Of a stretch of DNA of 64,000 nucleotides, positions 17,769-25,744 are shown one piece after another. A model generated the notes under the pieces. It did not search any database, was not told the DNA's origin, and worked only from the letters and a program-made list of their open reading frames with translations. The DNA lies in NCBI GenBank assembly GCA_037140475.1, contig JBAXEJ010000002.1, forward strand, positions 16,591 through 80,590, read 5' to 3'. Source of the stretch: PALSA-1006 sp037140475. GTDB taxonomy: Bacteria > Pseudomonadota > Gammaproteobacteria > Burkholderiales > Gallionellaceae. Made by a program: the position numbers and the translations under genes. Position 1 is the first letter of the stretch, and every line of letters starts with the position of its first letter.

Positions 17769-18083
17769 TTAGATGCCCGTCAAAAGTAGATCAAGTGCTG
17801 CAATAATTTCGTCACGCTTGTTTTTTAACGTCGTTACTTTTACTCCAAAGGTGCGTAGCGGTAGACCCGCTAATTCACCGGTAGACATGACAACAGCCGT
17901 CCCTTTGATTTTGAATTGCGGACAAAAATGTTTTGCCGTGCCACCTGCCTCACTTGCTAACACGAGCGGTACAACGACCCGGGTGGCTAAGGCATCCAGC
18001 AAATCAGCCTGAACATCCAATAGGTAAGGAATGCTGTCGCAGGTTGCAGAATTTAAATTTTCGTATACATCAAACTGCGCCAT
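17769..18083 (-). CDS. ccdB: type II toxin CcdB
   Basis: A 104-residue toxin of the CcdB family that poisons DNA gyrase. It starts MAQFDVYENLN and carries the family pattern (LLDVQADLLDALATRVVVPL, the TGELAGLP loop, and a C-terminal helix DEIIAALDLLLTGI that in F-plasmid CcdB contacts gyrase). The ATG at 18083 overlaps the ccdA stop by one base (TGATG-type coupling), which rules out the longer upstream frame. It is followed directly by metH in the same direction. Confidence 0.92.
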   Translation of the reverse strand: MAQFDVYENLNSATCDSIPYLLDVQADLLDALATRVVVPLVLASEAGGTAKHFCPQFKIKGTAVVMSTGELAGLPLRTFGVKVTTLKNKRDEIIAALDLLLTGI

Positions 18084-18331
18084 CAGAATCTCCGCAGGCC
18101 ATCGCTGAATACGCCTTCTTTTTCGATGCGCTCGTTGTAGGCGGCAATAAACGCTACATTTTCTTCGCGCCATTGTTGCTCTTTGGCTTTGCGCACTAGC
18201 TCGGATAAGTAGCCCTCAACCTGCTGAGACAGGTTGATATTGAGTTCTTTGGCTTGGCGCAGCAAATCAGAGTTTATGCTGAGATTCGTTGCCTTCTTGG
18301 GCGCGGTGGTGTCGAAATGGATTGGTGACAT
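18083..18331 (-). CDS. ccdA: type II antitoxin CcdA
   Basis: An 82-residue antitoxin. The N-terminal ribbon-helix-helix (KKATNLSINSDLLRQAKELNINLSQ, split here for clarity) binds DNA, and the Trp/Glu/Phe-rich C-terminus should wrap CcdB. The start at 18331 was chosen because the GGAGGA ribosome site lies four to five bases before it; an ATG at 18343 overlaps that site. A perfect palindrome immediately upstream is a likely autoregulatory operator. Confidence 0.92.
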   Translation of the reverse strand: MSPIHFDTTAPKKATNLSINSDLLRQAKELNINLSQQVEGYLSELVRKAKEQQWREENVAFIAAYNERIEKEGVFSDGLRRF

Positions 18332-18347
18332 ACGTTCCTCCATAAAT

Positions 18348-18370
18348 GATGCGCAGATTATATGCGCATC
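18348..18370. promoter_or_regulatory. palindromic operator of ccdAB
   Basis: GATGCGCA (18348-18355), seven-base spacer, TGCGCATC (18363-18370). It is a perfect 8-7-8 palindrome 17 bases upstream of ccdA, in the divergent region shared with trpB2. Location and symmetry fit binding by the ribbon-helix-helix CcdA dimer. Confidence 0.7.
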
Positions 18371-18485
18371 TTTATATTGGTATCAATTTGTCATTTTCTT
18401 ATTGATGAATTACTCAATGACCTGAAGTACACTTCGGCCTGCTGTAAATGTGGTCAATCCAAAAATACAAGTGAGGAGATTCAAC

Positions 18486-19838
18486 ATGCCGCAAAACAAG
18501 TTTCTGCTGGACGAGTCAGACATTCCCACCCATTGGTACAACGTGGTGGCCGATATGCCTAACCCGCCGACACCGCCGCTAGGGCCAAACGGACAACCGA
18601 TCGGGCCGGAAGCCCTCATGCCTATTTTCCCGATGGCGCTGATTGAGCAAGAAGTTTCCGCAGAACGTTGGATCAAGATTCCAGACCCAGTGCGTGAAGC
18701 GCTGCGTATGTATCGACCTTCTCCGCTTATTCGCGCGCATCGCTTAGAAGCGGCATTGGGTACGCCCGCCAAAATTTACTACAAATATGAAGGCGTATCG
18801 CCGGCCGGTTCGCACAAAGTGAATACCGCTATCCCGCAGGCATACTACAACCAGCAAGCAGGAATCAAACGCTTGGCGACTGAAACGGGCGCAGGGCAAT
18901 GGGGCTCCTCAATCGCGTTAGCAGGGCAAATGTTCGGCCTAGAAGTGCGCATTTTTATGGTGCGGGTGAGCTACGATCAAAAGCCGTTCCGCCGTTCGAT
19001 GATGCAGACATGGGGCGGGGAGGTATTTGCTAGCCCAAGTATGGAAACCAATACTGGCCGCGCTATTTTGGCAAAAGACCCGAATAACCAAGGCTCATTA
19101 GGCATTGCGATTTCTGAAGCGGTGGAAGAAGCCGCTTCACGCCCTGACACCAACTACACACTGGGCTCCGTGTTGAATCACGTGTTGCTACACCAAACGG
19201 TGATTGGCCTAGAGGCGAAAAAACAATTTGCGTTGGCGGGTGACTATCCAGACATGGTGTTCGCACCGTGTGGTGGCGGCTCTAACTTCGGTGGCGTGGC
19301 ATTCCCGTTTTTGGCAGATAAAGCAGCCGGCAAAAATGTCCGCTTGGTGGCAGTTGAGCCGACTTCATGCCCAACCTTAACCAAAGGTGTTTACGCTTAT
19401 GACTTTGGTGACACGGCAGGCTTCACACCGCTGATGAAGATGTACACACTGGGGCATGACTTTATGCCACCCGGTATTCACGCCGGTGGCTTGCGCTACC
19501 ACGGTGACTCTCCGTTGGTGTCGCAGCTGTATCACGAAGGTTTGATCGAGGCGCTTGCAGTGCCACAGCTAGCAACATTTGAAGCCGGCGTGCAATTCGC
19601 CCGTGCCGAAGGCATCATCCCCGCGCCGGAATCAAACCATGCGGTGCGCGCTTGTATCGACGAGGCATTACGTTGCAAAGAAACGGGCGAGAAGAAAACC
19701 TTGTTCTTCAATTTGTCGGGACACGGTCATTTTGACATGGGCTCTTACGATCGCTACTTTGCTGGCAAGCTGGAAGATTTCAGCTATCCAGATGAGGCGA
19801 TTCAGGCATCGTTGGCAAATCTGCCGAAGGTGGGGTAA
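18486..19838 (+). CDS. trpB: TrpB2-type tryptophan synthase beta chain
   Basis: A 450-residue PLP enzyme of the TrpB2 class, which joins indole and serine to form tryptophan and is often found without trpA. The PLP lysine is in SHKVNTA, with the glycine-rich phosphate site GGGSNFGG. The N-terminal extension (about 60 residues, Pro-rich PNPPTPPLGPNG) and the length separate it from the roughly 400-residue TrpB1. A GAGGAG ribosome site precedes the ATG at 18486; an ATG at 18450 has none. No other trp genes lie nearby, so it probably salvages indole. Confidence 0.93.
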   Translation: MPQNKFLLDESDIPTHWYNVVADMPNPPTPPLGPNGQPIGPEALMPIFPMALIEQEVSAERWIKIPDPVREALRMYRPSPLIRAHRLEAALGTPAKIYYKYEGVSPAGSHKVNTAIPQAYYNQQAGIKRLATETGAGQWGSSIALAGQMFGLEVRIFMVRVSYDQKPFRRSMMQTWGGEVFASPSMETNTGRAILAKDPNNQGSLGIAISEAVEEAASRPDTNYTLGSVLNHVLLHQTVIGLEAKKQFALAGDYPDMVFAPCGGGSNFGGVAFPFLADKAAGKNVRLVAVEPTSCPTLTKGVYAYDFGDTAGFTPLMKMYTLGHDFMPPGIHAGGLRYHGDSPLVSQLYHEGLIEALAVPQLATFEAGVQFARAEGIIPAPESNHAVRACIDEALRCKETGEKKTLFFNLSGHGHFDMGSYDRYFAGKLEDFSYPDEAIQASLANLPKVG

Positions 19839-19881
19839 CTCACAAAAGTGGGCCGCCAACTGGCGGCCTAGTTTGTGAGTT
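19837..19881. repeat. long inverted repeat after trpB2
   Basis: Nested arms AACTCACAAA / TTTGTGAGTT and GGCCGCC / GGCGGCC form a near-continuous stem beginning at the trpB2 stop codon. No T-run follows, so it is a hairpin-type 3' end or a cruciform, not a classical terminator. Confidence 0.65.
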
Positions 19882-19915
19882 CAAGATGCTAAATTAATGA
19901 TTGATCTATCGAATT

Positions 19916-20080
19916 ATGCACATCTACAACAATCACACGAAATCACGCTTTACTTGGGACAAAATTAAACGGGTAAAAAATCTGGGTAAACATCATCTCG
20001 ATTTCGCAGATGTAGCATTGGTTTTGGATAGCCAGCTTCGACTTGATATTGAGAGTGTCAGAAACTTAGCATTAACCTGA
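19916..20080 (+). pseudogene. truncated brnT-like toxin remnant (DUF497)
   Basis: A 54-codon frame beginning MHIYNNHTKSRFTWDKIK. The stretch FTWDKIKRVKNLGKHHLDF then DVALVLDSQLRLDIESVRN follows the BrnT pattern (FxWDxxKxxxNxxKHGVxF ... LDIExxR), but it stops where the family normally continues for another 35-40 residues with its central sheet. No brnA partner follows; the next gene is convergent and overlaps the last nine bases. It is best read as a decayed toxin. The homology call is by eye. Confidence 0.55.
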
Positions 20081-20515
20081 AATTTCAGATTTGCAAGAAC
20101 CGCCCTTTGCGGGAATGGCTTTGGCAGCGCCTTTAATGGGCAGATTTAAAATTTTTCCATCGCTGGTTTTAGCTTGTAGCGTTTTAGCTTTTCTCATCGC
20201 TTGCCAAGCATAGTTAAAATTATTTTCTCCGACCATTGAATCGGTCACATACGGAGTTGGAATTGTTTTGCCGTCAATTACTAAGTCAAAACTCTTTTTG
20301 TTCCCCGCACCATACTCAACATTATTGATCGTCAAGATCATGCTAACGGGGCTGGCATCGCTACATGCGATGTAAAGCGCGTTGCCTTTCGAGACGACCG
20401 CCGTGTATTCGTCCACCCCTTGCGCCCATCCACTAGACCATTGCCCGATTTCTCCAAATGCCATTGCCGGTACAGAAGCAGCCATCAACGTAGTTGCTAA
20501 AATTGTCTTTTTCAT
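20072..20515 (-). CDS. hypothetical secreted protein
   Basis: A 147-residue protein with a clear signal peptide (MKKTILATTLMAASVPAMAF). The mature part has one pair of Cys (IACSDAS and the near-terminal GGSCKSE) that could form a disulfide and no recognisable catalytic motif. I do not recognise the family. It is the third of three minus-strand genes (21766 to 20072), so it may be co-transcribed with the two upstream unknowns. Confidence 0.7.
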   Translation of the reverse strand: MKKTILATTLMAASVPAMAFGEIGQWSSGWAQGVDEYTAVVSKGNALYIACSDASPVSMILTINNVEYGAGNKKSFDLVIDGKTIPTPYVTDSMVGENNFNYAWQAMRKAKTLQAKTSDGKILNLPIKGAAKAIPAKGGSCKSEISG

Positions 20516-20535
20516 GAACTAAGCCACGCAAATTA

Positions 20536-20820
20536 TTAAGCGTTGCTTCCGCATTGAGCACAAGTGTGTGGTATCTCAGCAGCCCCTGTTTTTTCGCGCA
20601 GTGCCTCAGCGTCTAATTCAGCAATCCGTTTAATAGATAGTTCACAAATTGATGCGACACCTTCCTCTCTTAATGTATCGTTAGAGACATAGGCATCAAC
20701 CAGATTGATGCCGCATTCTTGGCATGGCACTAGCCTCCAATTGGGTAGTCGGCGATCAGGATCATCGCAAGGTATGCAATCATCTTCTGCATATTCTGAA
20801 TCGTTATTCTGGTTGGACAT
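20536..20820 (-). CDS. hypothetical small zinc-ribbon-like protein
   Basis: About 94 residues, starting MSNQNNDSEYAEDD at 20820, preceded by GGAG on the minus strand. It contains CIPCDDPDRRLPNWRLVPC, CQEC and CAQC, that is, three CxxC pairs able to hold one or two zinc ions. Cytosolic, acidic and otherwise unrecognised. An alternative start at 20898 overlaps the upstream gene and is unlikely. Confidence 0.65.
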   Translation of the reverse strand: MSNQNNDSEYAEDDCIPCDDPDRRLPNWRLVPCQECGINLVDAYVSNDTLREEGVASICELSIKRIAELDAEALREKTGAAEIPHTCAQCGSNA

Positions 20821-20854
20821 ATTCACTCCAGTTGGGTTGCCAGATACAAAGCAA

Positions 20855-21766
20855 TTACATGCTGCATGGATCGGGGATGCTACGTATCGCGTCAACACTT
20901 TTTGCCGTCCCGCCTAATTGTTTATACAACTGAAAATTTCTCGCGTTGACACTATTTACCTCCGCAACTCTATTACCCATTTGATACATCACATTTTTGT
21001 CAACATACCCAGATATTTTTGCACCCTCTTTTTGACGATTGATTTCTTGCTGTGCTTGCTGCGCTATTTTCTGGTTGTTTTCTATGTTTATCGATATTTG
21101 ATACAGTTTGTACGGGTCACTACTCTGACAAGCCTCTAGTTTTTGCTGTTGAGCCATCCATGCAAGCGTTTTCGCTCTATCTTCATCCACTGCTTTTTGT
21201 GCTACTAGCTGTTTAGCTTGGGCCTGCTTTTTCTTTTCTGCTAATACGTCTGGGGCAGCTTGAGTGATTGTATTGATAAATTCCTTAAATTTGTCTAATG
21301 CCTCTTGGCAATTTGCATCCCTTGCTACATCGCGTTCCATAAGTGCCATGCCAGCTTGCATATTCGATGTTGCGACTTCTTGATCACCTTCAAAGACCGC
21401 TTCGAGGGCGTTAAAGAAAACAATATCTCCACCTGGATCGCCCAATCTGGCTCTCATTCGTGAATGTAAATTTTCAGGAAGCCTGGCAAAGTGAACCCCA
21501 ATAGAGGGACACCTTCCATTGCCAAAATTCGTTGCATTAAAACTTCTAGTCCGTTCTTCATCAAACGTTTGAAAGAGAAAAGCCCTTCTGGCAGATTCAG
21601 ACGCTACGTTAGGAAGATATTCCGCGTTGTCATCAAGATAAACTGACAGCTTATTGATGATTTCTTTTGTTGTATAAGGATCCGCAGCCGCGCTTGCTAT
21701 AAGTGGCGCAACTAAAAAAATACTGGCCATAAATGTTGATACCCATATTTTCTTAAAAATATTCAT
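20855..21766 (-). CDS. hypothetical exported coiled-coil protein
   Basis: A 303-residue protein. The signal peptide ends at about residue 27 (LIASAAA). The mature region is largely alpha-helical, with a Lys/Gln/Ala-rich coiled coil (about 175-265, KKKQAQAKQLVAQKAVDEDR) and a few conserved-looking Cys. No domain recognised. It leads a run of three unknown genes; partnership with the secreted protein at 20072 is only suggested by position. Confidence 0.7.
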   Translation of the reverse strand: MNIFKKIWVSTFMASIFLVAPLIASAAADPYTTKEIINKLSVYLDDNAEYLPNVASESARRAFLFQTFDEERTRSFNATNFGNGRCPSIGVHFARLPENLHSRMRARLGDPGGDIVFFNALEAVFEGDQEVATSNMQAGMALMERDVARDANCQEALDKFKEFINTITQAAPDVLAEKKKQAQAKQLVAQKAVDEDRAKTLAWMAQQQKLEACQSSDPYKLYQISINIENNQKIAQQAQQEINRQKEGAKISGYVDKNVMYQMGNRVAEVNSVNARNFQLYKQLGGTAKSVDAIRSIPDPCSM

Positions 21767-21887
21767 CTTTAAATTACCCCTATTTGTGTTTGTGGGTGTG
21801 CTAAATGAAAATATGCACCTGAAGCATTATATGATTTAAAGCGTCATTCATGCAATTTTGTAATAAAACGACACTTCACATCATTAA

Positions 21888-22283
21888 ATGGTGTGGGAGA
21901 GTGCGTTGAAAAATGTCTCTAAGGTCAAAGAAAAAGAGTTGGCTAAAGGTCTTGGTGTATTGATTGCAACAAAGCGAAAATCGCTGGGTTTGACCCAAGC
22001 AGGGCTAGCCGAACTGGTTGGCATTGAGCAGGAAAGTATGTCCCGCATTGAAACAGGCATGGTTACACCATCGCTCAGCCGTTTGCTCTCGCTGGCGGAT
22101 GCGTTGGATTGCACGATTGAGGATTTATTGCGTCCGGCCTCTGGCCGCAAACAAGATCAATCGTTAGTGTTGGAAGGTTTGCTGGATGGCCTTGATGAGG
22201 TAGAGCGGGCATTCGCCGTTAAGGTGATTCGTGATTTGGCTGAGCTTTCTGCTTCGCGTCGCAAAAAGAGTGGCAAGGTATAA
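21888..22283 (+). CDS. XRE-family transcriptional regulator
   Basis: A 131-residue regulator. A Cro/C1 helix-turn-helix covers about residues 22-80 (LTQAGLAELVGIEQESMSRIETG then PSLSRLLSLADALDC). The C-terminal 45 residues are a charged helix, perhaps for dimerisation. The ATG at 21888 lacks a ribosome site, while GGGAGAG precedes a TTG 15 bases later, so the true start may be slightly downstream. It is convergent with the DUF433/DUF5615 pair and has no obvious toxin partner. Confidence 0.85.
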   Translation: MVWESALKNVSKVKEKELAKGLGVLIATKRKSLGLTQAGLAELVGIEQESMSRIETGMVTPSLSRLLSLADALDCTIEDLLRPASGRKQDQSLVLEGLLDGLDEVERAFAVKVIRDLAELSASRRKKSGKV

Positions 22284-22299
22284 CACGATGTTTACTCAA

Positions 22300-22641
22300 T
22301 TAGGCAATGCACTCAATTACCGATTCATGCACGATAACCAGTTTATGCGTGGCGCTGAGTTCGGCAAGCTGCGGCCAAACTCGTTGTAAAAATACAAATA
22401 AATCGCGCATGCGCATGTTGCCAATACGGAGATGAATAACTTTAGGGGGCGGCGTGGATAGCATAATCCAATCAGAGAAGTCAGCGTCTTTGCTGACAAT
22501 AATTAGATCATTATCTTTTGCGTATTGCCAAATTGCAGCGTCAGGCATGTTGTCGCCAATATCGTAAACATGCGTGTAATTTTCGCCGTGCCACAGTGCG
22601 AAGCGATAAGGAAGGTTTGCGTCAATTAAAAAACGAGCCAT
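22300..22641 (-). CDS. DUF5615 PIN-like protein (putative toxin)
   Basis: A 113-residue protein, starting MARFLIDANLPYRF. Acidic residues typical of the PIN-like fold are present (IDANLP, VSKDADFSDW), as in DUF5615 proteins. Its ATG overlaps the stop of the DUF433 gene (TAATG). This gene pair is a widely seen putative type II toxin-antitoxin module, with this partner as candidate RNase; that function is inference from pairing and fold. Confidence 0.85.
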   Translation of the reverse strand: MARFLIDANLPYRFALWHGENYTHVYDIGDNMPDAAIWQYAKDNDLIIVSKDADFSDWIMLSTPPPKVIHLRIGNMRMRDLFVFLQRVWPQLAELSATHKLVIVHESVIECIA

Positions 22642-22883
22642 TAAGCTACTTTGGCTAGATCGTAACGTTGATTCATTACTTCGGCGGCAAATCGCAGGCA
22701 AGCGCGAATGTCTTCCGCGTCAAGGCTTGGGTACTGCGCCAATATTTCATCTGCATTATCACCTTCGCTCAAATACCCTAATACCGTTTGCACCGAGATG
22801 CGCTTGCCACGTAGCGTTGGCTTTCCATTGCAGATAGAGGGGTCGATAGTAATGCGTCCGTCTAAAAAATTTGGATGGTGCAT
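22641..22883 (-). CDS. DUF433 protein (putative antitoxin)
   Basis: An 80-residue DUF433 protein. It contains GRITIDPSICNGKPTLRGKR and the helix-turn-helix-like ISVQTVLGYLSEGDNADEIL, then the YPSLDAEDIRACLRFA block. The ATG at 22883 is preceded by AAGGA at the proper spacing; the longer frame to 22910 includes that site. It is translationally coupled to the DUF5615 gene and is the likely DNA-binding antitoxin. Confidence 0.85.
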   Translation of the reverse strand: MHHPNFLDGRITIDPSICNGKPTLRGKRISVQTVLGYLSEGDNADEILAQYPSLDAEDIRACLRFAAEVMNQRYDLAKVA

Positions 22884-22963
22884 GGTTGATTCCTTTTCTA
22901 TGGAGATCACTTAAGTTGTTCAAAGTATAACCTGATGCTATGTGGCTTACCGACTTGATGAAA

Positions 22964-24457
22964 TTAATTTTTGTCCATCCGCCGGTACTGCACAGCTTCG
23001 GCGATATGAGCAATTTGAATATTTTCACTGCCTTCTAAATCGGCAATGGTGCGCGCCACTTTCAGCACGCGGTGATAAGCCCGTGCTGAAAGGTTGAGGC
23101 GCGTAATCGCTTGGCGCAATAGTGTTTCACTGGCGGTATCGGGTGCGCAAAACTTATCAATCTCACTGACAGACAATAGTGCGTTGGGTTTGCCTTGGCG
23201 GGCCAGTTGGCGTTGCCGTGCAGCTTCAACTCGGGCTTGAATTGCGGCACTCGTTTCGCCATCCGCTTGTTTCAACAAATCTTCCTGCGGCACCGCGGGC
23301 ACTTCAATCTGAATGTCGATGCGATCCAACAAAGGGCCGGAGATTTTGCCGCGATAGCGTGCGACTTGGTCGGGTGTGCAGCGGCATTTGCCGTTGTAGT
23401 GGCCGAGATAGCCGCAGGGGCAAGGGTTCATTGCGGCAACGAGTTGGAATTGCGCTTTAAAATCAGCACGGCGTGCGGCGCGGGAAATAGTGATACGCCC
23501 ACTCTCCATGGGTTCGCGCAACACTTCTAAGACGCTGCGGTCAAATTCAGGTAGCTCATCCAAAAATAAAACGCCGTGCATGGCGATCGAAATTTCGCCG
23601 GGGCGTGGATTGCTTCCGCCGCCGACTAAAGCGACTGCCGAAGCGGTGTGATGCGGCGCACGATAAGGACGGCGCTTCCAGTTTTCCACTTCGAACATGC
23701 CGCCGAGAGATTGCATCGCCGCACTTTCCAGTGCTTCCTCTTGCGTCATTTGCGGCAAGATGCCGGGGAAGCGTGAGGCCAACATGCTTTTGCCGGTGCC
23801 GGGTGGCCCGCTCATTAACACTGAATGTGAGCCTGCGGCCGCGATTTCGAGCGCTCGTTTTGATTGCGCCTGGCCTTTGACTTCGCGCATGTCGGCGTAA
23901 TGAGGAGCGATGGCTTTATTTTCTGGAAGGTGACGGGTGAGCGCATCGCGTCCGGCGAGATGTGCGGCCACTTCGAGCAAAGATTTCGCCGGATACACAA
24001 TGGCATCATCAACAAGCGCAGCTTCGGGCGCATTCATGGCAGGCAAGATAAACGCACGGCCTGAATTTGCGGCGCGATAGGTCATCGCCAGAGCGCCACG
24101 GATGGCTCGTAGCTCACCGGTGAGCGCGAGTTCTCCGGCAAATTCATAATCGTTTAATCGATCTGCAGGAATTTGCCCCGAGGCGGCAAGAATGCCAATG
24201 GCGATGGGTAAATCAAAACGCCCACTTTCTTTTGGTAGATCAGCGGGCGCAAGATTGACAGTGATGCGACGGGTGGGGAATTCAAACTGGCAGTTTTGTA
24301 GTGCGGCACGAACCCGGTCTTTACTTTCTTTCACTTCTGCTTCAGCCAAACCAACGATCGTGAAATTTGGCAGTCCGTTCGCCAGATGTACTTCAACCGT
24401 GACTAGCGCGGCATCCATGCCGGCCAGGCCGCGGCTGTAAAGCACTGCTAGGCTCAT
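22964..24457 (-). CDS. yifB: YifB/ComM-family Mg-chelatase-like AAA ATPase
   Basis: A 497-residue AAA+ protein. The N-terminal Lon-like region (MSLAVLYSRGLAGMDAALVTVEVHL, broken into blocks) is followed by a helicase core with Walker A GPPGTGKSM and Walker B VLFLDELPEF, then a Cys cluster CPCGYLGHYNGKCRC before the C-terminal domain. ComM acts as a hexameric helicase for branch migration in natural transformation. The first gene downstream of ubiK, with only two bases between them, so one operon. Confidence 0.94.
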   Translation of the reverse strand: MSLAVLYSRGLAGMDAALVTVEVHLANGLPNFTIVGLAEAEVKESKDRVRAALQNCQFEFPTRRITVNLAPADLPKESGRFDLPIAIGILAASGQIPADRLNDYEFAGELALTGELRAIRGALAMTYRAANSGRAFILPAMNAPEAALVDDAIVYPAKSLLEVAAHLAGRDALTRHLPENKAIAPHYADMREVKGQAQSKRALEIAAAGSHSVLMSGPPGTGKSMLASRFPGILPQMTQEEALESAAMQSLGGMFEVENWKRRPYRAPHHTASAVALVGGGSNPRPGEISIAMHGVLFLDELPEFDRSVLEVLREPMESGRITISRAARRADFKAQFQLVAAMNPCPCGYLGHYNGKCRCTPDQVARYRGKISGPLLDRIDIQIEVPAVPQEDLLKQADGETSAAIQARVEAARQRQLARQGKPNALLSVSEIDKFCAPDTASETLLRQAITRLNLSARAYHRVLKVARTIADLEGSENIQIAHIAEAVQYRRMDKN

Positions 24458-24459
24458 GA

Positions 24460-24672
24460 TTACTGCTTTGCCTCTAAAGCCGCAATGCGAGCTTCTAATT
24501 TCTCTAGGCGTTGGTTTTGCACTTCATACTCTTCGCGCGTGACCAAATCTAATTTAGAAAAACCTTGTGCCAATAAAGCACGGGCGTTTTTCTCAAAATC
24601 TTTAGCGGGGCCACTGGCAACTGCATCACTGAGTTTGGCGGACATTTCTTCAAAGAATTGTGTGTTTAACAT
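24460..24672 (-). CDS. ubiK: ubiquinone biosynthesis accessory factor UbiK
   Basis: A 70-residue BMFP-domain protein, formerly YqiC. An N-terminal amphipathic helix (MLNTQFFEEMSAKLSDAV) and a C-terminal coiled coil (YEVQNQRLEKLEARIAALEAK) match the family. It helps the aerobic Ubi complex to make ubiquinone. Position next to yifB is common in betaproteobacteria. Confidence 0.9.
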   Translation of the reverse strand: MLNTQFFEEMSAKLSDAVASGPAKDFEKNARALLAQGFSKLDLVTREEYEVQNQRLEKLEARIAALEAKQ

Positions 24673-24731
24673 GCTACGAGACCTCTTAAGTTTTGTTTAA
24701 CGATACCCTTAGTGTAGCAAATTAACAGATA

Positions 24732-24748
24732 CGCACTGCTTCAGTGCG
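24732..24748 (+). promoter_or_regulatory. NtrC site upstream of OMP-glnK-amtB
   Basis: CGCAC-N7-GTGCG, perfectly symmetric with the 5-7-5 geometry of NtrC sites. It is centred about 128 bases before the inferred sigma-54 start, the same distance as site 1 of glnA. Confidence 0.72.
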
Positions 24749-24762
24749 TGCCGTTATAAATG

Positions 24763-24779
24763 CGCATGGAGTTGGTGCA
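24763..24779 (+). promoter_or_regulatory. candidate second NtrC site
   Basis: CGCAT-N7-GTGCA, an imperfect copy centred 31 bases from the first site. The spacing matches the glnA site pair, which supports it despite the mismatch. Confidence 0.5.
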
Positions 24780-24841
24780 AATCGCCGGCTTGATTGTTTC
24801 AAATTCATATAAATCTATTATTTATACCTATTTTCATGGGC

Positions 24842-24857
24842 TGGCACGCTTTCTGCT
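24842..24857 (+). promoter_or_regulatory. sigma-54 promoter
   Basis: TGGCACGCTTTCTGCT has GG and GC separated by ten bases, close to the consensus. Transcription would start near 24868, about 64 bases before the ATG at 24932. Confidence 0.88.
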
Positions 24858-24931
24858 CTAACGTAACCGTGGATGAATTAAGTCCCAAAATTTTTAGCTT
24901 AATTTTTTAACTTCATAGAAAAGGAAACACC

Positions 24932-25696
24932 ATGTTTAAAACTAAATTACTCGTAATCGCTTTGGGCGCTGCTTTTGCAATGCCTGCTTTGGCTGCAGAT
25001 GTACCTGCTGTTACAAGCAACGTAGGTATCGTTTCTGACTACATCTATCGTGGTTTAACACAAACATCACATGCTCCGGCAATTCAAGGTGGTTTTGATT
25101 ACGCACATGCTAGTGGTTTCTATGCGGGTGTTTGGGGTTCGAACGTGAGCTGGATTGCTGATAGTGGAGCTGTTACAACTGCTGCAGGTAGCTACGGGCC
25201 TTCAATGGAGTTGGATACTTACTTTGGCTTCAAAGGCACAGTGATGGCCGATGTGGCTTATGACGTGGGTGCTGTGCGTTACAACTATCTGGGAAGTAGC
25301 TACACCCCGGCCGCTGGTTTTGCAAATGCAGATACGGCTGAAGCTTATGTTGGTGTGACTTACAGTGTGGTTACTCTGAAATACTCATACGGACTTTTGG
25401 ATCGTTTCCTGACAACGCCAAATGCAGGTGGTACTGGTTACGCTGATTTGACTGTGAACTATCCAGTTGAGAGTTTAGGCGCAACGGTGGTTGCTCATGC
25501 CGGTCACCAACACTTCAATATCGGCCCTACAGATACTTATAGCTACTCAGACTACAAGTTAGCTGTGACTAAAGATTTCGGCGGTTATGTAGCGGGTCTT
25601 GCTTATACCAAAACCAACGTAAGCCCATCTTGGACTTATGGCAACCAAAACTGGGGCAAGGATGCAGTTGCTGTATCTCTGACACACGCAATGTAA
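24932..25696 (+). CDS. TIGR02001-type outer-membrane protein in nitrogen regulon
   Basis: A 254-residue outer-membrane protein. The signal peptide ends PALAAD, then VTSNVGIVSDYIYRGLTQT, a hallmark of the TIGR02001 (Gcw_chp) family of small beta-barrels. The alternating aromatic pattern continues to the C-terminus. It stands directly behind an NtrC/sigma-54 promoter and 48 bases before glnK, so it is likely induced by nitrogen starvation together with glnK-amtB. A porin role for ammonium or other nitrogen compounds is a reasonable guess, not demonstrated. Confidence 0.85.
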   Translation: MFKTKLLVIALGAAFAMPALAADVPAVTSNVGIVSDYIYRGLTQTSHAPAIQGGFDYAHASGFYAGVWGSNVSWIADSGAVTTAAGSYGPSMELDTYFGFKGTVMADVAYDVGAVRYNYLGSSYTPAAGFANADTAEAYVGVTYSVVTLKYSYGLLDRFLTTPNAGGTGYADLTVNYPVESLGATVVAHAGHQHFNIGPTDTYSYSDYKLAVTKDFGGYVAGLAYTKTNVSPSWTYGNQNWGKDAVAVSLTHAM

Positions 25697-25744
25697 TTTG
25701 GCTAACGCGGGGCTTCACCGCCCCGCACTTTAGGAGGACTGAAA

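Noticed and set aside
19837..19881. Intrinsic terminator after trpB2
   Set aside because: A strong stem exists but no T-run follows, so it is listed as an inverted repeat.
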